Source: Curtobacterium sp. ZW137 | GTDB lineage: Bacteria > Actinomycetota > Actinomycetes > Actinomycetales > Microbacteriaceae | NCBI RefSeq assembly: GCF_003762905.1 | Contig: NZ_RJKS01000002.1 | Span: 418,039 to 482,038 of the forward strand | DNA: 64,000 bases | Direction: 5' to 3' | Part shown: piece by piece, positions 59,723-64,000 of the stretch | Layout: every line of letters starts with the position of its first letter | How positions within the stretch are numbered: the first letter of the stretch is position 1 | The notes under the pieces: generated by a model | The model's input: the letters and a program-made list of their open reading frames with translations, nothing else | Databases searched by the model: none | What the model was told of the DNA's origin: nothing | Translations under genes and position numbers: made by a program

Positions 59723-59745
59723 CACCCCACCCGGTCCGGTGTCAC

Positions 59746-59751
59746 TAGGGT
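59746..59751 (+). promoter_or_regulatory. Probable leaderless -10 element (TAGGGT)
   Basis: TAGGGT ends 6 nt before the VOC-protein ATG at 59758. Confidence 0.5.
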
Positions 59752-59757
59752 GGTGCG

Positions 59758-60129
59758 ATGACGAGCGTGCGGGAGTTCCAGGTCACCGTCGACTGCGCCG
59801 ACCCGCAACGGGTGGCGCGGTTCTGGGCCGACGTGCTCGGGTACACCGTCCAGGAGTCGGGGACGTCGTGCGTCGACCCGAACGGCGTCGGGCCCCGGCT
59901 GTACTTCCAGCAGGTGCCGGAGGGCAAGGTCGTGAAGAACCGCGTGCACCTCGACGTGCGGGTCGGGACCGGGCTCGTCGGTGCCGAGCGGCTCGATGCG
60001 CTGGAGGCCGAGTGCGCGCGACTGGTCGCGATCGGTGCCACGCGCGTCCGGCTCCTGCCCGCGGACGACGACGAGGAGTCGTGCATCGTGATGCAGGACG
60101 TCGAGGGCAACGAGTTCTGCCTGGACTGA
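59758..60129 (+). CDS. VOC-family (glyoxalase-like) protein
   Basis: A 123-residue single-module VOC protein: FQVTVDCADPQRVARFWADVLGY at the N-terminus, GPRLYFQQVPEGKVVKNRVHLDV in the middle (core HLDV), and MQDVEGNEFCLD at the end. This subgroup is common in actinobacteria and usually of unknown substrate. Probable metal-type positions are the central His and the final Glu. Forty nt before the GMC oxidoreductase; possibly cotranscribed. Confidence 0.88.
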   Translation: MTSVREFQVTVDCADPQRVARFWADVLGYTVQESGTSCVDPNGVGPRLYFQQVPEGKVVKNRVHLDVRVGTGLVGAERLDALEAECARLVAIGATRVRLLPADDDEESCIVMQDVEGNEFCLD

Positions 60130-60169
60130 TCCGTCCGACCACCCTGCTCACCCTGACGAAGGAGTCGGC

Positions 60170-62170
60170 GTGCTCTCACCCACCCAGGAACGGCTCACCA
60201 CGCTGATGGACCGTGTCGTCCCCGGCGACGAGGACCCGTCCGCGAGTCAGGCCGGTGGCCTGGCGTTCCTCGAGTCGGTGGTCGCCGAGCGACCCGAGTG
60301 GGCCGACCGGCTGGACGACGTGGTCGCCCGCGAAGAGGCCAGTGTGCACTGGGACTGGTTCGCCGAGCTCGTCGCGGGTGGCTTCTACGCCGACCCGGCC
60401 AACGGCGGCAACGCGGGCGCGGCGTCGTGGCGGATGGTCGACTGGCAGCCGGAACCCCTCGGCGGGTGGCCGACCACGGTCCCGGTCGCCGAGGCGACGC
60501 CGGTCACCGTGCACCCGGCTGCGCTGGAGGACCGCTACGACGCGATCGTGATCGGCTCCGGAGCCGGCGGCGGCGTGGCTGCCTGCGGCCTGGCCGAAGC
60601 CGGACGCCGTGTCCTCGTGGTGGAAGCGGGCGAATGGCCCGCCATCGGCACGCTCGCCGAGGACCACCTCCGGAACCCGCGGTCCGACTGGGGCCTCGCG
60701 CCGCGCTCCGGCCCGACCGACGACCGGGACGTCCGGGTCGCCGACGACGGCCGCACCCGGCTGCCGATCCGGCCCGCGGACCCCGGGTGGAACAACAACG
60801 CGTCCACCGCCGGCGGCGGCACCCGTGTGTACGGGGCGCAGGCCTGGCGGTTCGCACCCCTCGACTTCCGGATGGCGTCGACGTACGGGGTCCCGGACGG
60901 CAGCGCGCTCCGGGACTGGCCGATCTCCTACGACGACCTGGAGCCGTACTACTCACGTGCCGAGTGGGAGGTCGGGGTCAGCGGCGGCATCGACGACGGC
61001 AGGTGGAGCGGGCCGCGCTCCCGTCCGTACCCGATGCCGGCCGTCGCCGCAGGTCCGGCCCGCGAGCGGTTCGCGGCGGCGGCGTCCGCGCTCGGCTTCG
61101 GCACGGTGCACGTCCCGCTGCTGGTCAACAGCACGCCGTGGCTCGGCCGACGGGCCTGCGCGGGGTGCAACCAGTGCGTCGGGTTCGCCTGCCCGGTCGA
61201 CGCGAAGAACGGCTCGCAGAACACCATGCTGACCCGGGCGTTCGCCACCGGCCGCGCGCAGGTCGTGCTGCGGACGCGCGCCGCTCGGCTCCGCACCGAC
61301 GCGACCGGACGGGTCGTCGGCGTGACCCTCGTCGGCACCCGGGACGGCCGGGACTGGCAGCGCGACGTCGACGCAGCGGAGATCGTCGTCGCAGCCGGGG
61401 CGATCGAGTCCGCACGGCTGCTCCTGAACAGCCGGAGCGACCTGGAACCGAACGGCATCGGGAACGGCAACGACCTGGTCGGGCGGCACCTGCAGGGGCA
61501 CGTGTACGGCGGGGCGACCGGTGTGTTCGACGACGTGGTGGAGGACCTGGTCGGCCCCGGCCCATCCATCGCGACCACGGACCACCGGCACGGCAACGCC
61601 GGGCTCGTCGGCGGCGGCATGATCGCGAACGAGTTCGTCGCCACCCCGTCGAACACCTACCGGTACCTGGTCGGTGCGGGGCTCCTCCCCCGGGCCGGCA
61701 CCGCATCGAAGGAGGGCATGCGCCGCCTGGTCCGCCGGACCGCCCGACTGATGGGCCCGATCCAGGAGGTGACCTCCGCCGACTCCCGCGTCCGCGTGGA
61801 CGACGGGGTCACCGACCGGTACGGCGTGCCCGTCGCCCGCCTGAGCGGCAGCGTGCACGCCGAGGACCTGCGTGCCCGCGACGCGACGAGCGCACGCAGT
61901 GCCGCGTGGCTCCGCGCCGCCGGAGCCGTCCGGGCCGTCGAGGTCGGGGGCACTCCGGTCGGACCGTCCGGCGGGCAGCACCAGGCAGGGACGCTCCGGA
62001 TGGGGTCGGACCCGTCGCACTCGGTCGTCGACGAGTTCGGCCGGGTGTGGGGACACGAGAACCTCCGCGTGACCGACGGGTCGGTGCACGTCACGAACGG
62101 CGGGGTGAACCCGGTGCTGACGATCTTCGCGACGGCGATGCGGAGCGTCGAACAGATGACCGCGGAGTAG
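60170..62170 (+). CDS. GMC-family FAD oxidoreductase fused to a gluconate-2-dehydrogenase-subunit-3-like N-terminus
   Basis: A 666-residue protein. Residues 1-120 (TLMDRVVPGDEDPSASQAGG, ASVHWDWFAELVAGGFYADPANGGN) resemble the small subunit 3 of gluconate 2-dehydrogenase. From residue 125 the FAD motif is IVIGSGAGGGVAACGL, with GGGTRVYGAQAWRF near residue 220, a four-Cys cluster CAGCNQCVGFACPVDAK near 328, and the GMC C-terminal GGQHQAGTLRM and NGGVNPVLTIFATAMR (His and Asn of the active site). It oxidises a sugar or alcohol hydroxyl. No signal peptide. GTG 60170 follows GAAGGAG. Confidence 0.9.
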   Translation: MLSPTQERLTTLMDRVVPGDEDPSASQAGGLAFLESVVAERPEWADRLDDVVAREEASVHWDWFAELVAGGFYADPANGGNAGAASWRMVDWQPEPLGGWPTTVPVAEATPVTVHPAALEDRYDAIVIGSGAGGGVAACGLAEAGRRVLVVEAGEWPAIGTLAEDHLRNPRSDWGLAPRSGPTDDRDVRVADDGRTRLPIRPADPGWNNNASTAGGGTRVYGAQAWRFAPLDFRMASTYGVPDGSALRDWPISYDDLEPYYSRAEWEVGVSGGIDDGRWSGPRSRPYPMPAVAAGPARERFAAAASALGFGTVHVPLLVNSTPWLGRRACAGCNQCVGFACPVDAKNGSQNTMLTRAFATGRAQVVLRTRAARLRTDATGRVVGVTLVGTRDGRDWQRDVDAAEIVVAAGAIESARLLLNSRSDLEPNGIGNGNDLVGRHLQGHVYGGATGVFDDVVEDLVGPGPSIATTDHRHGNAGLVGGGMIANEFVATPSNTYRYLVGAGLLPRAGTASKEGMRRLVRRTARLMGPIQEVTSADSRVRVDDGVTDRYGVPVARLSGSVHAEDLRARDATSARSAAWLRAAGAVRAVEVGGTPVGPSGGQHQAGTLRMGSDPSHSVVDEFGRVWGHENLRVTDGSVHVTNGGVNPVLTIFATAMRSVEQMTAE

Positions 62171-62191
62171 CGCAGCCGACCGCGGAGGAGG

Positions 62192-63181
62192 TCAGTCGAC
62201 GGCGCGGAGCGTCGTGCTCGGGTACTCCCCGAACCGCTCCGCGTAGACCCCGGAGAACCGCCCCAGGTGCGCGAACCCCCAGCGGAGCGCGATGTCCTTG
62301 ACGCTGGTCTCGCCGGGGTCGGCGCGACGGAGTTCGGAGTGCACGTGGTCGAGGCGCACCGCGCGCAGGTACTCGCTCGGCGACGTGTCGAGCGCCCGCC
62401 GGAAGCCGTCCTGCAGCGCTCGGACCCCGAGGCCCGCAGCCTTCGCGGCTGCGGTCGGCGTGATCGGCAGGTGTGCGTTCGCGTGGATGAACTCGACGGC
62501 GGTGCGCACGCGTGCGTTCCCGGGCACGAGGAGCGCGGGCGGCAGCGACACCGGCAGCTGCGGGTAGAGCTCGAGGAACGCGATGGCGGCGAGCCGGGAC
62601 ATCTCCGCGCGGAGCAACGGCGACGCGGGCGCACCGATCAGGGTGCGCGAGATCAACCCCATCGCCTGCCCCCACGTCCGGACGGCGTCCCGCCCCGGCA
62701 CGACCGCGCCGTCCACCCGGAGGTCGCCGTGCTCGATGCCCGTCTGCTCCGCGGCGACCCGTTCGACGAGCCCGCGGTCGAGGTGCACGAGCTTCTGGTC
62801 GAAGTCGGCGTACGAGAACCGGAACGGACGATCCGCGGGGAAGAGCACCGGCGTCCCCGGTGCGACGGCGACCTCGGCTGCGCCGACGTCGACGACGCCG
62901 CCGCCGGTCGTCACCCAGTTGACGATGAACTCGTCGCCGGTCGGCAGGATCTCACCGTCGAGCCGTCCGCCGTGGAAGGACGAGGTGCGGAGGGTCATCG
63001 ACTCGTCGCCGATGGCGTGGTGCGAGTACGAGAACGGGCGGCCCTCCACCTCGGCCGCCGACCACCGGAGGCCGTGGTACAGCTCGCGGAACATCTCCAC
63101 GGCCTCGCCACGATCGGTCCCGCGTGCTTCGATGCGCACGCGGGCAGGGGCTTCCTCGGTCACGACAGCATCGTCACACAC
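62192..63181 (-). CDS. AraC-family transcriptional regulator (paralogue 3 of 3)
   Basis: A 329-residue regulator from GTG 63181 (GTG 63163 is equally likely). N-terminal AraC-binding-like domain (FSYSHHAIGDESMTL, TPVLFPADRPFRFSYADFD) and C-terminal double HTH (ITPTAAAKAAGLGVRALQDGF; WGFAHLGRFSGVYAERFGEYP). It is convergent with the GMC oxidoreductase. Shares its architecture and signature with the regulators at 28779 and 53712. Confidence 0.87.
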   Translation of the reverse strand: MCDDAVVTEEAPARVRIEARGTDRGEAVEMFRELYHGLRWSAAEVEGRPFSYSHHAIGDESMTLRTSSFHGGRLDGEILPTGDEFIVNWVTTGGGVVDVGAAEVAVAPGTPVLFPADRPFRFSYADFDQKLVHLDRGLVERVAAEQTGIEHGDLRVDGAVVPGRDAVRTWGQAMGLISRTLIGAPASPLLRAEMSRLAAIAFLELYPQLPVSLPPALLVPGNARVRTAVEFIHANAHLPITPTAAAKAAGLGVRALQDGFRRALDTSPSEYLRAVRLDHVHSELRRADPGETSVKDIALRWGFAHLGRFSGVYAERFGEYPSTTLRAVD

Positions 63182-63232
63182 GCAGGTGACGCGGAGCCCG
63201 TCAGTGGCACGTCCCTGTCCGGATCGCGCCGG

Positions 63233-63805
63233 TCACTGCGGTCCGTAGAGCCCGATGAGCATCGCGGCGGACGTCCGCGCCTCGCGAGCCGGGGCGACCG
63301 TGCCCATGGTCGCCGCTGCGACCTGCGCCCCTTCGGCCAGCAGGACGATCGAGGCCGTCAACATCGCCGGGAGACCGGCGCTGGTCACGAGGTCGTCGAC
63401 GATCCCGGTGAACACCCGCGTGTGGTCACGCACCATCGCGAGGACCCGCGGGTTCGTCCGGCCGAGCTCCCCGTACGCGTTGATGAACACGCAGCCGGCG
63501 AAGTCGTCCTCGGCGAACCAGCCCTCGAGGAACGTGAAGATCCCGATGAGCGCGTCGCGGGGATCATCGATGGGGTCGACCGCGCGGAGCAGGTTGCCGG
63601 TCCACCGGTCGTGCTGCTGGCGGAGGACCGCCTCGACGAGGGCGTCCTTCGACACCACGACCGAGGCCGCACGACCCGCCGGCACACCGGCACGGAGCGC
63701 GACGTCCTCGAGCTCCACCGTGGTCGTCCCGGCGCGGTTGAAGAGGTCGTCCGCCGCCGCCATCAACCGTCGGTGGCACTCGACGTCACTGAGGACTGCG
63801 GGCAT
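63233..63805 (-). CDS. TetR-family regulator, atypical N-terminus
   Basis: A 190-residue protein. The helix-turn-helix (TTTVELEDVALRAGVPAGRAASVVVSKDALVEAVL) is recognisable, but the usual YYHF-type recognition turn is ASVVVSK. The C-terminal region (FLEGWFAEDDFAGCVFINAYGELG) matches the TetR_C_33-like group, with the conserved GCxxxNA segment. ATG at 63805. Target unknown. Confidence 0.82.
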   Translation of the reverse strand: MPAVLSDVECHRRLMAAADDLFNRAGTTTVELEDVALRAGVPAGRAASVVVSKDALVEAVLRQQHDRWTGNLLRAVDPIDDPRDALIGIFTFLEGWFAEDDFAGCVFINAYGELGRTNPRVLAMVRDHTRVFTGIVDDLVTSAGLPAMLTASIVLLAEGAQVAAATMGTVAPAREARTSAAMLIGLYGPQ

Positions 63806-63954
63806 GACGGGTCCGATCGGGAGGGTGCTGCGGAGGAGTTCCGAGTTCTGACCATAGGCCAGCGTCGCCCGAGCGCCGCCAGGTGTCCGATGACCGGCGG
63901 TCCGGACGCCCCACCTGTCCGCGATGCGCGGCGCTGGCGGGTCCGGCCGCGCAG

Positions 63955-63960
63955 TACGGT
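63955..63960 (+). promoter_or_regulatory. Probable leaderless -10 element (TACGGT)
   Basis: TACGGT ends 6 nt before the ATG at 63967, the same spacing as the other leaderless starts. Confidence 0.45.
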
Positions 63961-63966
63961 CGGGGC

Positions 63967-64000
63967 ATGAGCGGCGGACGCACGAGCAGCACAGAGCAGG
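63967..64000 (+). CDS. Start of an unidentified gene (partial)
   Basis: Only 11 codons (MSGGRTSSTEQ) are visible before the window ends. The call rests on the TACGGT element 6 nt upstream of the ATG and on divergence from the TetR gene; it may be a gene controlled by that TetR. Confidence 0.4.
   Translation, partial: MSGGRTSSTEQ

Noticed and set aside
1..64000. tRNA, rRNA, insertion sequences, prophage or integrase genes
   Set aside because: Looked for in gene content and gaps; nothing recognisable. All gene-free gaps are under 300 nt and are accounted for by promoters, operators or hairpins.

Overview
The window is high-GC (roughly 70 percent) DNA, densely packed with genes whose stop and start codons often overlap by 4 nt (ATGA or GTGA). 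It carries many GTG starts, GAF-ANTAR proteins, sugar ABC importers without their own ATPase, and many probable leaderless promoters (TAnnnT about 6 nt before the start codon). Together these point to an actinobacterium, most likely a Microbacteriaceae member of the Curtobacterium/Clavibacter type. That assignment is inference from gene content and style. I see no tRNA, rRNA, CRISPR array, insertion sequence or prophage gene.

Layout. (1) 1-9710: a leftward sugar operon (two Gfo/Idh/MocA oxidoreductases, a ThuA-like protein, a sugar isomerase/epimerase-like TIM barrel, a ROK repressor and a zinc sorbitol/xylitol-type dehydrogenase). It is divergent from a rightward xylose/xylan set (xylose isomerase, xylulokinase, CE7 acetyl esterase). 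(2) 9714-16612: a probable acid/arginine stress block with two HdeD-like membrane proteins, an arginine/ornithine antiporter, arginine deiminase, a secreted-type PDZ serine protease, a tandem universal stress protein and a two-repeat lipoprotein. (3) 16683-21608: a divergent Aat-like transferase, a small Cys/His protein, and a leftward secretion-like operon (small helical protein, DUF1023-type alpha/beta hydrolase, lipoprotein, membrane protein, second near-identical lipoprotein). (4) 21697-28572: GH3 glycosidase, sugar ABC importer and a divergent LacI regulator. (5) 28779-30603: AraC and MarR regulators and a 49-aa protein. (6) 30743-36957: LacI regulator, sugar ABC importer, ThuA-like protein and Gfo/Idh/MocA oxidoreductase, in the gene order of the rhizobial trehalose/maltitol thu operon but without thuK. 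(7) 37100-40470: MarR, a 14-TM-type drug efflux protein and TetR. (8) 40525-45523: an exopolysaccharide-like cassette of a membrane GT2 synthase, an RsbW-like ATPase, a GH26-like secreted protein and an OpgC acyltransferase; the last two lie in one reading frame separated by a single TGA. (9) 45585-49335: TetR with triple operators, an NAD epimerase and a DEAD-box RNA helicase. (10) 49413-53678: FCD-GntR regulator, MFS transporter, an SBP-fold protein lacking a signal peptide, and an ornithine cyclodeaminase-like enzyme. (11) 53712-58141: AraC regulator; a coupled AraC-HTH/GAF-ANTAR/GAF-ANTAR trio; manganese catalase. (12) 58440-64000: membrane protein with TetR, VOC protein, fused GMC oxidoreductase, AraC, TetR and the start of one more gene.

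How it fits together. Most of the window is an accessory carbohydrate region. Plant-type oligosaccharides (xylan decorations, beta-glucosides or xylosides, disaccharides) are imported by two CUT1-type systems, each under its own LacI repressor with a visible operator, then cleaved by GH3 and CE7 enzymes or processed through Gfo/Idh/MocA oxidation. Stress functions (arginine deiminase, Usp, Mn catalase, ANTAR regulators) and one envelope polysaccharide cassette are interspersed. Two dispersed repeat families link the intergenic regions: a 46-bp palindrome (four copies) that looks like a bidirectional terminator, and a GGCAGTCG/TCGCGCGT repeat at two loci 19 kb apart.
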